From: Bacillus sp. ISL-7
GTDB taxonomy: Bacteria > Bacillota > Bacilli > Bacillales_B > DSM-18226
Assembly: GCF_018613065.1 (NCBI RefSeq)
Contig: NZ_JAGGQW010000001.1
Coordinates: 1-64,000, forward strand
Direction of reading: 5' to 3'
DNA: 64,000 nt
Positions 22,129-31,111 of the stretch are shown one piece after another (within the stretch, counting starts at the first letter, position 1; each line of letters begins with the position of its first letter). The translations under genes were made by a program, and so were the position numbers. The notes below the pieces were generated by a model that worked only from the letters and a program-made list of their open reading frames with translations, had not been told where the DNA came from and ran no database searches.

Positions 22129-24135
22129 TTGGCACAAATACATCAGGCAGCATGTCCGTTAAATTGCTGGGATAGCTGCGGCTTTAATGTAACAGTCGAA
22201 AATGACCGGGTCACTAAAGTAGAAGGAGATCCCTCCCATCCAATCACACAAGGGAAAATTTGCGGTCGGGGACGGATGCTCGAAACAAGGACAAACTCCT
22301 CGCAACGGTTGTTGCATCCATTAAAAAAGATAAACGGTCAATTTGTGCAAATTTCCTGGGAACAGGCACTCAATGAGATTGCTGATAAATTAAAACAAAT
22401 AAAAGAACAGTACGGTTCTACCGCTGTTTTACACAGCCATGACTACGCGAATAATGGCTTATTGAAAAACCTCGACCAGCGTTTCTTTAATTGCTATGGC
22501 GGTGTGACTGAGCTTTACGGCTCGCTCTGCTGGGGAGCTGGAATTGAAGCACAAAAATGGGATTTTGGAGATGCTTACAGCCACAAACCAGATGATCTTT
22601 ATAACAGTAAAAATATTATTGTCTGGGGACGAAATGTCGCCCGGACAAATATGCACTTTTACGAAAAGCTTTTAGAAACGAAAAAACGTGGCGCGAAACT
22701 AGTGGTTATTGACCCTATCTTTAATGCAACGGCGAAAATTGCCGATGACTATATATCGATTAAACCTGGGATGGACGGACTATTAGCGGCGGGAATTATC
22801 AAGGAAATGCTCCGTTTAGGAGTAGAAGACCGCAGCTTTATTGAGCAATTTACCGCTGGCTTTGATGAGGTTGAACAGCTCCTTAACAGCATCTCGATCG
22901 AAAAAATTAGTGAAATGACGGAAGTCCCTTGTGAAGTGATCACTAAATTAGCTCATGTATATGCGGACAAACCAACTTCTACCTTTATGGGGCTTGGCTT
23001 ACAACGCTATAAAAATGGCGGCAATACGATTCGCTTCATTGATGCCCTTGTTGCATGCAGCGGGAATATTGGCATTGCGGGCGGCGGCGCCAATTATGCC
23101 AACCTTCAAGTTGGGCAGAGCTTCGTGTTTGAAGAGTTGACCCTGCCAACTCGCAAACAAAAGCTGCGCCAATTTTCAATTATGAAGCAGGCAGAAGAAG
23201 TGTTAAAGGCAATAGACCCAGAAATTCAGATGATTGTAGTGACGTGTGGGAATCCCTTGACCCAGGTGCCTGACACCCAAGTGGTTGAAAAAGCCTTCTC
23301 TTCCGTAGCGACGCTGGTAGTGATTGAGCAATTTATGACGGACACCGCACAGCTTGCCGATTATGTGTTGCCGACTACAACTGCCTTTGAGGAAGAGGAT
23401 ATTTATTATTCTTCGATGTATCATCATTATGTGAATTATGGCCCTAAGCTTGTAGAAGCACCGGGTGAAGCCAAACCGGATTTATGGATCTGGACTGAAT
23501 TAGCGAAAAGACTTGGCTTTGGTGAGGAATTTGGTTTTACAAGACAGCAATTCCTAAGGATGGCCTTTCAAGCATTAGAAGAAAAGGGTGCATCTCTAGA
23601 AACTTTAATGGATAAGCATACATTAGAATTGCCGGTACTCGCCATCCCATGGCAGGACCGAAAGTTTAAAACACCATCCGGAAAGTTTGAATTCACGGCA
23701 CAGTTAGGTCAACGTAACGGCAGCGATGGACGGTTAACCTTAGCTGTACCCGCAGAGTCTAAATGGGAAAATCCGAAGCTTGCTGAAAAATATCCATACA
23801 GTCTGCTGACCATTCATCCGATGCGCTCCAATCACTCGCAGAACTATCACCTTTACCCAGTGACACCAAAAGTGAAGATGGAGGTTGCCCAAAATATTGC
23901 TGATGTTCTCGGTTTGCAAAAGGATGATTTTGTAAGGGTCTGGAATGACCGCGGGGAAGTAAAGGGCTATATTTCGATAGCAGCGGCTGCCCATCCGAAC
24001 ACCATTAATATCGATGAAGGAATTTGGATGCAGTTTGGTGGGTCTGTTAATCACCTGACCTCGAGCGGTGCATCTGATAATGGTCTTGGGAGCACCTTAT
24101 ATGATTGTCTCGTGAATATTGAAAAGGTCCATTAA
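22129..24135 (+). CDS. yyaE: Molybdopterin (bis-MGD) oxidoreductase YyaE-like
   Basis: DMSO-reductase-superfamily enzyme; the physiological substrate is unknown. The N-terminus has a [4Fe-4S] motif CPLNCWDSCGF followed by GKICGRGRM (fourth Cys). The central region has the Mo-bis-MGD folds, with GSLCWGAG and NIIVWGRNVART. The C-terminal MGD-binding domain starts near residue 560 (YSLLTIHPMRSNHSQNYH). It is 668 aa with TTG 22129 as start, because the upstream GTG 22120 lies inside the SD (GGGGGTGAGG). No Tat signal, so it is probably cytoplasmic. B. subtilis has its homologue at the same locus. Confidence 0.9.
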   Translation: MAQIHQAACPLNCWDSCGFNVTVENDRVTKVEGDPSHPITQGKICGRGRMLETRTNSSQRLLHPLKKINGQFVQISWEQALNEIADKLKQIKEQYGSTAVLHSHDYANNGLLKNLDQRFFNCYGGVTELYGSLCWGAGIEAQKWDFGDAYSHKPDDLYNSKNIIVWGRNVARTNMHFYEKLLETKKRGAKLVVIDPIFNATAKIADDYISIKPGMDGLLAAGIIKEMLRLGVEDRSFIEQFTAGFDEVEQLLNSISIEKISEMTEVPCEVITKLAHVYADKPTSTFMGLGLQRYKNGGNTIRFIDALVACSGNIGIAGGGANYANLQVGQSFVFEELTLPTRKQKLRQFSIMKQAEEVLKAIDPEIQMIVVTCGNPLTQVPDTQVVEKAFSSVATLVVIEQFMTDTAQLADYVLPTTTAFEEEDIYYSSMYHHYVNYGPKLVEAPGEAKPDLWIWTELAKRLGFGEEFGFTRQQFLRMAFQALEEKGASLETLMDKHTLELPVLAIPWQDRKFKTPSGKFEFTAQLGQRNGSDGRLTLAVPAESKWENPKLAEKYPYSLLTIHPMRSNHSQNYHLYPVTPKVKMEVAQNIADVLGLQKDDFVRVWNDRGEVKGYISIAAAAHPNTINIDEGIWMQFGGSVNHLTSSGASDNGLGSTLYDCLVNIEKVH

Positions 24136-24141
24136 TTTATA

Positions 24142-24180
24142 TGAGAAAAGGGGGCTGCAGAGAGGCCCCCTTTCTCATAA
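24142..24180. terminator. Bidirectional terminator between yyaE and the glucosaminidase fragment
   Basis: GAGAAAAGGGGGC and GCCCCCTTTCTC form a long GC-rich stem with flanking A and T residues. Confidence 0.85.
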
Positions 24181-24186
24181 CTAGAC

Positions 24187-24693
24187 TTATTTATATTTCG
24201 GGATCTCTAGTACTAGTTTATAAGAATCTATTAAATTATATAAATTGTATATTTGGTGGACTTGCTTGGCAGCCCAGCCGATATCTGACGCATAATGATG
24301 TGTTGCACGATCGCTTGTTACTGTTGAACCTGGATTCCATCTCATTTTATAGAGGGTATCCTGCCCTGCGTTAATATATCCGTTGGAAATAAATTGAGCA
24401 CCGCCGAGAATAGCCTTCTCAGGAGTAAACCAACCAGCATTATAAGCAAATTGGGCCCCGCTGGTGACCGCAGTTTGATCATAAGCACCAATTCCGAACA
24501 TATTATAAACAGTTTTTCCATTAATTTGGACGCCTTGAGCCAGTTGTGATTTACCTTTATTTGTTTCTAATAAAGCATGGGATATTAAGTAAAGTTCATT
24601 CATTCCATATGTATTTCCAGCCTTGATAAAGGTGGATGCTAATCCTTGCAAACTACCTTTTCCAGACAGAATTCTTTCATTTAATCTATTATT
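24187..24693 (-). pseudogene. N-acetylglucosaminidase (LytD/glucosaminidase domain), 5'-truncated
   Basis: The frame encodes the C-terminal part of a glucosaminidase domain: LNERILSGKGSLQGLASTF, then NELYLISHALLETNKGKSQLAQG (catalytic Glu in HALLETN), VYNMFGIGAYD and YKMRWNP. The frame is closed upstream by TAG at 24694-24696. There is no signal peptide, no SD and no start codon near the edge; the first usable codon would be TTG 24651. Secreted Bacillus glucosaminidases carry a signal and wall-binding repeats, which are absent. A decayed autolysin remnant is the best reading; the fold edge may still make a 154-aa product. The 24694-24986 gap holds only A/T-rich sequence. Confidence 0.75.
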
Positions 24694-24986
24694 CTAGTAA
24701 AACTATCAAGTAAAGTTTGTATTAAATTTTACCATATTTACCAAATAATATAGGAAAATTTGTAGAAAGAGGGAGAATTAGTTTGAAATTTCGATCTCTT
24801 TTTATCTTTATTTAGCATTTATTGGCATAAAACCAAATCTTCGTACCTGCTTTCTTTAATTGTTGTTACCATTAATCATTCTTGTCTTTTTACATTGAAA
24901 TGCCTATAATTGTGAAAGACTTGTCTTTTTATTATCAGAACTAATTTTATTTAAAATAGATCTTATTTTTTTGAGGAGTGAAATAA

Positions 24987-26087
24987 ATGGCATTAACAGC
25001 TGGTATCGTAGGTTTGCCGAACGTTGGTAAGTCTACTTTATTTAACGCAATTACCCAGGCAGGGGCAGAATCGGCCAATTACCCTTTCTGTACGATTGAC
25101 CCGAACGTCGGAATCGTTGAAGTACCTGACGCCCGTCTGCAAAAATTAACTGAACTTGTTCAACCAAAAAAGACGGTTCCCACCGCTTTTGAATTTACCG
25201 ATATTGCCGGGATTGTTAAAGGTGCAAGTAAAGGTGAAGGACTCGGAAATAAGTTCCTCTCACATATTCGTCAAGTGGATGCGATTTGCCAAGTAGTCCG
25301 CTGTTTTGCAGACGATAACATTACCCATGTATCTGGTAAAGTCGATCCAATCGATGATATTGAAGTCATTAACTTGGAGTTAATTCTTGCTGACATGGAA
25401 TCGGTTGAAAAGCGGATTAACCGTGTTGAAAAATTGGCTAAGCAAAAAGATAAGGAAGCAGCGGCTGAATTCGAAGTCCTCTCCATGCTTCGTGATGCGT
25501 TTGAAGCAGAGAAACCAGCTCGTACCGTTGATTTTACGGAAGAACAAATGAAACTTGTTAAAGGACTGCATCTGTTAACAATCAAGCCTGTTCTTTATGT
25601 GGCCAACGTGAGTGAAGATGATATTGCCGATCCTTCTGACAATGAATATGTTCAAAAGGTCCGCGAATTTGCTGCTGCAGATAATGCAGAAGTGATCGTG
25701 ATTTGTGCAAAGATTGAAGAGGAAATTGCTGAACTCGAAGGTGAAGAAAAGCAAATGTTCCTATCGGAGTTAGGCATTGAAGAATCCGGCCTTGACCAAT
25801 TAATCCGTGCGGCCTATCACTTGCTTGGCCTAGCGACTTATTTCACAGCAGGTGTTCAAGAAGTTCGAGCCTGGACCTTCAGAAAAGGAATGAAGGCACC
25901 GCAATGTGCAGGAGTTATTCACTCTGATTTTGAACGCGGCTTTATTCGCGCCGAAACCGTTTCTTATGAAGATTTATTAGCCGCTGGCAGTCATACCTCA
26001 GCAAAAGAAGCGGGCAAGGTCCGTTTAGAAGGAAAAGAATATGAAGTAAAAGACGGCGACGTCATCCATTTCCGTTTCAACGTATAA
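24987..26087 (+). CDS. ychF: Redox-regulated ATPase YchF
   Basis: Obg-related P-loop ATPase that binds ribosomes; linked to oxidative stress in other bacteria. At 366 aa it has G1 GLPNVGKSTLFNAIT, G3 DIAGIVKGAS (Switch II) and the altered G4 NVSED that favours ATP. A coiled-coil (about 130-200) and C-terminal TGS domain (FTAGVQEVRAWTFRKGMKAP...) follow. SD TGAGGAG precedes ATG. It lies upstream of rpsF-ssb-rpsR but has its own terminator. Confidence 0.98.
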   Translation: MALTAGIVGLPNVGKSTLFNAITQAGAESANYPFCTIDPNVGIVEVPDARLQKLTELVQPKKTVPTAFEFTDIAGIVKGASKGEGLGNKFLSHIRQVDAICQVVRCFADDNITHVSGKVDPIDDIEVINLELILADMESVEKRINRVEKLAKQKDKEAAAEFEVLSMLRDAFEAEKPARTVDFTEEQMKLVKGLHLLTIKPVLYVANVSEDDIADPSDNEYVQKVREFAAADNAEVIVICAKIEEEIAELEGEEKQMFLSELGIEESGLDQLIRAAYHLLGLATYFTAGVQEVRAWTFRKGMKAPQCAGVIHSDFERGFIRAETVSYEDLLAAGSHTSAKEAGKVRLEGKEYEVKDGDVIHFRFNV

Positions 26088-26093
26088 TATTTC

Positions 26094-26124
26094 AAGCTCT
26101 GCAGAATTTGCAGAGCTTTTTTTA
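26094..26124 (+). terminator. ychF terminator
   Basis: AAGCTCTGC and GCAGAGCTT form a perfect 9-bp stem around AGAATTT, followed by seven T. Confidence 0.9.
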
Positions 26125-26208
26125 TTGGAAAAATCTCAATCCTGTGAATGAGATTGCTTTTGTTAAATAACTATGCTATAATTTCAACTTGTGAGTAATG
26201 AATAATTG

Positions 26209-26247
26209 CTCCTTGCCCAAATGGGCCGTTTAGACCAAAAGGAGGTG
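26209..26247 (+). promoter_or_regulatory. S6:S18 autoregulatory leader of rpsF
   Basis: The 5' UTR folds as an outer stem CTCCTT (26209-26214) / AAGGAG (26239-26244) enclosing a second stem GCCC/GGGC (26215-26218/26223-26226). An unpaired CCG follows (26226-26228, GCCGTTTA). The outer stem sequesters the rpsF SD. This matches the layout of the known S6:S18 leader, where the CCG bulge mimics the 16S binding site. Assignment is by pattern, not by a covariance search. Confidence 0.7.
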
Positions 26248-26253
26248 ACTGTG

Positions 26254-26541
26254 ATGAATAAGTACGAAATCATGTACATCATCCGCCCAAATATTGAAGA
26301 TGAAGCTAAAAAGGCTCTTGTAGAGCGTTTTAATACAATTCTTCTTGATAACGGTGCGGAAACTGCTGAAACAAAGGATTGGGGTAAGCGTCGTTTAGCA
26401 TATGAAATCAACGATTTCCGCGACGGATACTACGAAATCACTAAAACAACATCTTCAGCTGCTGCAGTACAAGAATTTTCTCGTCTTGCAAAAATCAGCG
26501 AAGATATCATTCGCCATCTAGTAATTAGAGAAGAAGCTTAA
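26254..26541 (+). CDS. rpsF: 30S ribosomal protein S6
   Basis: Binds 16S rRNA with S18 in the platform of the small subunit. It is 95 aa from ATG 26254 ([20 protein letters not shown]), equal to B. subtilis; the longer upstream reading lacks support. SD AAGGAGGTGA is perfect but lies in the leader hairpin. First gene of rpsF-ssb-rpsR. Confidence 0.98.
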   Translation: MNKYEIMYIIRPNIEDEAKKALVERFNTILLDNGAETAETKDWGKRRLAYEINDFRDGYYEITKTTSSAAAVQEFSRLAKISEDIIRHLVIREEA

Positions 26542-26556
26542 TAATAGATTTGAAAA

Positions 26557-26572
26557 TGTTTCATGTGAAACA
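26557..26572. other. parS: parS-like site 2 (one substitution)
   Basis: TGTTTCATGTGAAACA differs from the consensus only at position 8. It lies in the rpsF-ssb intergenic region, and is the exact reverse complement of the variant at 50041. Confidence 0.75.
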
Positions 26573-26600
26573 TTTTCTGAAAAAAAAGGAGTTGATTCTG

Positions 26601-27119
26601 ATGATAAATCGTGTTGTTCTTGTTGGCCGTTTAACCAAAGACCCTGAACTGAAATATACACCAAATGGCATTGCGGTTGCTACATTTACTCTTGCAGTAA
26701 ATCGTCAATTTTCAAATCCCCAAGGGGAACGTGAAGCAGACTTTCTTAACTGTGTAGTTTGGCGTAAGGCTGCTGAAAATGTTGCCAACTTCTTGAAAAA
26801 GGGCAGCTTGGCAGGTGTTGATGGTCGAATTCAAGTTCGTACTTACGAGCAGGATGGAAAACGTCAGTATTTTACTGAGATTGTGGCAGATAATGTTCAA
26901 TTTCTTGAACCTAGGGGTTCTTCAGGCGGCAATGGTAGAAACGACAACAATCAATTCGGTGCTCCACCAAGGGAACCTCAAGGGAATCCTTATGGCGGCG
27001 GCAATCAGAATCAACAACGTCAAAACCAAAACACGAATAAAGGTTTCCAAAGAATGGACGAGGATCCGTTTGCAGGTAATGGTCAAATTGATATTTCCGA
27101 TGACGACCTTCCATTCTAA
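26601..27119 (+). CDS. ssb: Single-stranded DNA-binding protein SsbA
   Basis: Essential ssDNA-binding protein at replication forks. It is 172 aa from ATG 26601 ([20 protein letters not shown]) with SD AAAGGAG. It has an OB fold at 1-105 and a Gly/Gln/Asn-rich linker at about 108-155. The acidic partner-binding tip DISDDDLPF is at the C-terminus. Standard position between rpsF and rpsR. Confidence 0.98.
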   Translation: MINRVVLVGRLTKDPELKYTPNGIAVATFTLAVNRQFSNPQGEREADFLNCVVWRKAAENVANFLKKGSLAGVDGRIQVRTYEQDGKRQYFTEIVADNVQFLEPRGSSGGNGRNDNNQFGAPPREPQGNPYGGGNQNQQRQNQNTNKGFQRMDEDPFAGNGQIDISDDDLPF

Positions 27120-27168
27120 ACAACCTTAAATGAACGATAAACTAAAATTGATAAAGGAGGGAATTTTC

Positions 27169-27408
27169 ATGGCAGGAGGACGTAAAGGCGGTCGCGCAAA
27201 ACGCCGTAAAGTATGTTATTTCACAGCAAACGGTATCTCTCGCATCGATTATAAAGATGTGGATTTACTTAAGAAATTTATCTCTGAGCGTGGAAAGATT
27301 TTACCACGTCGTGTAACTGGTACTAGCGCTAAATACCAACGTAAATTAACAGTTGCAATCAAACGTTCACGTCAAATGGCATTACTTCCATTTGTTGCAG
27401 GTGAATAA
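27169..27408 (+). CDS. rpsR: 30S ribosomal protein S18
   Basis: It is 79 aa from ATG 27169 ([22 protein letters not shown]), basic, with the S18 signature [38 protein letters not shown]. Partner of S6. A single Cys at residue 16 follows the basic N-terminus. Confidence 0.98.
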   Translation: MAGGRKGGRAKRRKVCYFTANGISRIDYKDVDLLKKFISERGKILPRRVTGTSAKYQRKLTVAIKRSRQMALLPFVAGE

Positions 27409-27420
27409 AAATAGATAAGT

Positions 27421-27455
27421 AAAAAGGCAGTTAGGGTTATCCCTGCTGCCTTTTT
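27421..27455 (+). terminator. rpsF-ssb-rpsR operon terminator
   Basis: AAAAAGGCAG and CTGCCTTTTT form a perfect 10-bp stem with T-run. Confidence 0.88.
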
Positions 27456-27531
27456 GTTATACTCTAGAGTTGAATAGAACACCTTATATCGCTAAAATAA
27501 AGAATAGCTTTGTAAAATTAGGGGTGAAGTA

Positions 27532-28476
27532 GTGAAAGATGTACGCAAGCTTACAGAGGGTGCTGTTCTTTTGGCGGCCTTTGCTGCGCTATTATTAATA
27601 ACGATTTATGTTCCTGTCGTTGGATCAATCCTAAACCTGGTACTGCCGCTGCCATTTATCATGTTTTCTGTTAAAAATAATCTGAAACTGATTGCCGCCT
27701 TTTTAGTAGCGGCCATATTTATTGCATTTATTGCAGGCTCTTTAATGGGTGTTGGCTTAATGTTGATTTATGGTTCGGTAGGTGCCGTTATTGGCTATCT
27801 GCTCCAAAAGGGCAAGAGCCGGACGTTCATATTAATAGCTAGTTCCCTTACATTTATGGCTGGCCTTGTGATTTCATATGTTGTCATGGTTGCTTTTATG
27901 AAAATCGATATTATCCATGAACTTACTGTAGCGTTAAATGAATCAGTTAAAAGCTCTGAGGCAATGCTTAAAGCAATGGGAAGAGAAGACCAAGTTGAAC
28001 TCTTAAAAGAGCAAAATGCCTTAATGCTTAAGCAAATCGTAACGCTTGCACCAAGTGCTCTGATTTTCGCTTCCATCCTTTCCTCTTTTATTACTCAATG
28101 GATTTGCTTTCCAATTGCAAAGAGGTTTGGGGTGAACGTACAGCCATGGGGCAGTTTTCGCAATCTTGTCCTGCCAAAAAGCCTTTTATGGTATTATTTA
28201 ATTGCCTTAGGGATAATGCTGCTCTTTCATCCGCAAGAGGGAACTTACTTATATTCTGTTTTAATTAACGCCAGGTACATATTAGAGACATTTATCATGC
28301 TTCAGGGTCTGGCTCTTTTATTTTTTATTTTCCACCAAAAGTCGGTTGCAAAGGGACTTGCTGTGTTAGTTGTAATTCTTACTTTCATGATTCCAATAGT
28401 CCGTTATATAATAATGTTATTAGGCATTACTGATTTAGGCTTTGATTTTCGAAAGCGATTTGAAATGAAAGAGTAA
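27532..28476 (+). CDS. yybS: DUF2232 membrane protein YybS
   Basis: A 314-aa integral membrane protein of the YybS/DUF2232 family, with about eight hydrophobic segments and a polar loop at about 140-165. The family is found upstream of gdpP in Bacilli, exactly as here (25-bp gap), so a link to c-di-AMP or membrane homeostasis is possible but unproven. GTG start after GGGGTGAAG. Confidence 0.9.
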   Translation: MKDVRKLTEGAVLLAAFAALLLITIYVPVVGSILNLVLPLPFIMFSVKNNLKLIAAFLVAAIFIAFIAGSLMGVGLMLIYGSVGAVIGYLLQKGKSRTFILIASSLTFMAGLVISYVVMVAFMKIDIIHELTVALNESVKSSEAMLKAMGREDQVELLKEQNALMLKQIVTLAPSALIFASILSSFITQWICFPIAKRFGVNVQPWGSFRNLVLPKSLLWYYLIALGIMLLFHPQEGTYLYSVLINARYILETFIMLQGLALLFFIFHQKSVAKGLAVLVVILTFMIPIVRYIIMLLGITDLGFDFRKRFEMKE

Positions 28477-28501
28477 GATTTACGACTAGGAGCTGAAAAT
28501 A

Positions 28502-30475
28502 TTGCCTGCATTTTTAGAAAAGCGGTCGATTCGTTACCCTTTTTATGGGTTAATAGGCGTTACAGTGGTATTGACCATTGCCCTGTCCTTCTATAATTGG
28601 ACCATTAGTGCAGCCGGGCTGTTTATCATGCTCTTCCCGCTCTACTATATGTTTGTTGTTGACCGCCGCCAAAGAAAAGAAATGGAAGAGTATATCGCGA
28701 CCCTTTCTTACCGGGTTAAAAGAGTGGGCGAAGAAGCATTGATGGAAATGCCAATAGGGATTATGCTTATTAATGATGAGTATTATATCGAATGGACAAA
28801 TCCATTTCTAGCCTCTTGTTTCGATGAGGATACCTTGGTCGGAAGATCACTTTATGATGTCGCAGATACGCTGATTCCGTTAATTAAACAGGAAGTAGAG
28901 ACAGAAATCATTACGCTCCATGAACGAAAATTCCGTGTGATTCATAGACGGGAAGAACGGCTTTTATACTTTTTCGATGTGACGGAACAAAAGGAAATCG
29001 AAAAAATGTATCAAAATGACCGAACTGTCATTTCAATCATCTTTTTAGACAATTATGATGATCTTACCCAAGGGATGGATGACCAGATGCGTGGCAGCAT
29101 CAATAATTTGGTGACGTCAATCCTGAATAAATGGGCACAGGATAATGGGATCTTTTTAAAAAGAATTTCATCTGAACGATTTATGGCCGTGTTTAGTGAA
29201 GGAATACTTCAGAAGTTGGAAAAAGGTAAATTTACGATTCTTGATGAGGTAAGAGAAATGACTTCCAAACAAAACGTCTCGTTTACCTTAAGTATTGGCG
29301 TCGGAACAGGCGTTTCTTCCCTGCCAGAATTGGGGGTTTTAGCCCAATCCAGCTTGGACTTAGCCTTAGGCAGAGGCGGCGACCAAGTGGCCATTAAACT
29401 GGCAAGTGGCAAGGTGAAGTTCTATGGCGGTAAAACCAATCCAATCGAAAAGAGAACCAGAGTTAGAGCACGAGTCATTTCGCATGCCTTAAGGGATTTA
29501 ATTATGGCAAGTGATAAAGTGATCATCATGGGCCATAAACATCCGGATATGGATTCAATTGGCGCTAGCATTGGCATTTATAAAGTAGCCCAAATGAATC
29601 AGAAAGATGCTTATATCGTTGTTAACATGCAGGAAATCGACAATGCTGTCAAACGGCTCATGTCGGAAATCCGCAATCAAGAGCAATTATTTTCACATTT
29701 TATAGGTCCAGAAGAGGCGCTTGAAATCGCATCTGATAAAACCCTGCTCGTCGTCGTCGATACCCATAAACCTTCCATGGTCATGGAAGAACGGCTTCTT
29801 AATAAAATTGATCATGTCGTTGTGATTGACCATCATCGTCGCGGTGAGGATTTTATTGCTAATCCTTTACTTGTTTACATGGAACCTTATGCTTCATCGA
29901 CATCAGAACTTGTGACTGAGTTTCTTGAATATCAGCCAAAACGGGGTAAAATTGAAATGATTGAAGCGACCGCCCTGTTAGCAGGAATCATCGTCGATAC
30001 AAAAAGTTTTACGTTACGAACAGGCTCAAGAACGTTTGATGCTGCCTCCTATCTAAGAGCACATGGAGCTGATACGATCCTCGTTCAAAAGTTTTTAAAA
30101 GAAGATGTTGATACATATATCAAACGCGCCAAGTTAATTGAGTCTGTTACCTTTTACCGCGATGGGATTGCCATTGCAAAAGGAACTTCAAATGACTTTA
30201 ATGACCAAGTGATTATTGCCCAAGCAGCGGATACATTGTTAACAATGGACGGAGTGCTTGCTTCCTTTGTTATCTCCGAGCGCAGCGAAGGGGTCATTGG
30301 CATCAGTGCAAGGTCACTCGGAAACATCAATGTCCAAGTAATTATGGAAGCCTTAAAAGGCGGAGGGCACCTGACTAACGCCGCCACACAGCTGAGTGGC
30401 TTATCGATCGCAGAAACGGAAAGTAAATTAAAGCTAGCAATTGATGAATATTTAGAAGGAGTGAAAAAAGAATGA
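28502..30475 (+). CDS. gdpP: Cyclic-di-AMP phosphodiesterase GdpP
   Basis: Membrane-bound hydrolase that degrades c-di-AMP to pApA; loss raises beta-lactam tolerance in Firmicutes. It is 657 aa with TTG start 9 nt after AGGAG. Two N-terminal TM helices (about 12-50) are followed by a PAS-like domain (about 85-150) and a degenerate GGDEF (about 170-300). The DHH domain comes next, with [21 protein letters not shown] and DHHRRG binding Mn2+. The DHHA1 domain has GGGHLTNAA. The stop overlaps the rplI start (ATGA), so they are coupled. Confidence 0.96.
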   Translation: MPAFLEKRSIRYPFYGLIGVTVVLTIALSFYNWTISAAGLFIMLFPLYYMFVVDRRQRKEMEEYIATLSYRVKRVGEEALMEMPIGIMLINDEYYIEWTNPFLASCFDEDTLVGRSLYDVADTLIPLIKQEVETEIITLHERKFRVIHRREERLLYFFDVTEQKEIEKMYQNDRTVISIIFLDNYDDLTQGMDDQMRGSINNLVTSILNKWAQDNGIFLKRISSERFMAVFSEGILQKLEKGKFTILDEVREMTSKQNVSFTLSIGVGTGVSSLPELGVLAQSSLDLALGRGGDQVAIKLASGKVKFYGGKTNPIEKRTRVRARVISHALRDLIMASDKVIIMGHKHPDMDSIGASIGIYKVAQMNQKDAYIVVNMQEIDNAVKRLMSEIRNQEQLFSHFIGPEEALEIASDKTLLVVVDTHKPSMVMEERLLNKIDHVVVIDHHRRGEDFIANPLLVYMEPYASSTSELVTEFLEYQPKRGKIEMIEATALLAGIIVDTKSFTLRTGSRTFDAASYLRAHGADTILVQKFLKEDVDTYIKRAKLIESVTFYRDGIAIAKGTSNDFNDQVIIAQAADTLLTMDGVLASFVISERSEGVIGISARSLGNINVQVIMEALKGGGHLTNAATQLSGLSIAETESKLKLAIDEYLEGVKKE

Positions 30476-30921
30476 AAGTAATTTTCTTAAAAGACGTGAA
30501 AGGTAAAGGGAAAAAGGGCGAAGTCAAGAATGTAGCTGATGGTTATGCCCATAACTTTTTAATTAAACAAGGTTTAGCAAAGGAAGCCAATAACGCGAAT
30601 ATCAGTACGCTGGATGCACTTAAGAAGAAGGAAGAAAAAGAAGCAGCTGAAGAATTAGCGGAAGCACAAAAATTAAAAGAGGTATTGGATCAAATTACGG
30701 TGGAATTAACTGCTAAAGCTGGTGAAGGCGGCCGCTTATTTGGCTCGATTACCACGAAGCAGATTGCTGAAGAATTACAAAAGAAACATGGTATTAAAAT
30801 CGATAAACGCAAAATGGAATTAGCGGATGCGATTCGTACGCTTGGCCACACAAAGGTTCCGGTGAAGCTCCATCATGAAGTCGTCGCAACGTTAACCGTT
30901 TCTGTTACCGAAGTAAAATAA
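30472..30921 (+). CDS. rplI: 50S ribosomal protein L9
   Basis: A 149-aa two-domain L9: [36 protein letters not shown] at the N-terminus, then a long connecting helix and a C-terminal rRNA-binding domain ([16 protein letters not shown]). Start overlaps gdpP by 4 nt. Confidence 0.98.
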   Translation: MKVIFLKDVKGKGKKGEVKNVADGYAHNFLIKQGLAKEANNANISTLDALKKKEEKEAAEELAEAQKLKEVLDQITVELTAKAGEGGRLFGSITTKQIAEELQKKHGIKIDKRKMELADAIRTLGHTKVPVKLHHEVVATLTVSVTEVK

Positions 30922-30983
30922 AAATTTTCCCAGTGCGAAATCGCTGCGGAACATGATAGAATATAAAATGTAATCAACGCCAT

Positions 30984-31012
30984 GTGATCGGTCTTAACTG
31001 GTCACTTTTTTC
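30984..31012 (+). terminator. rplI terminator
   Basis: GTGATCGG and CTGGTCAC pair (two wobbles) around TCTTAA, followed by TTTTTTC and another T-run. Confidence 0.75.
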
Positions 31013-31111
31013 TTTTTTGGATAGGATATGATAGTTTAGAACTTTGATAATTGCTGAGCTTATGCTATTTTTATATAAATCATCCTCTTCATGATAGGAG
31101 GTTTTTGATAG

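Noticed and set aside
23265..23277. GGTGCCTGACACC, also as complement at 55890-55902
   Set aside because: In yyaE it encodes a plausible in-family stretch (QVPDTQ); two copies are not enough to call a repeat.
24770..24814. SD AAAGAGGG followed by TTG and ten codons before TAG
   Set aside because: Too short and with no similarity; at most a decayed start. No evidence that it is a gene.
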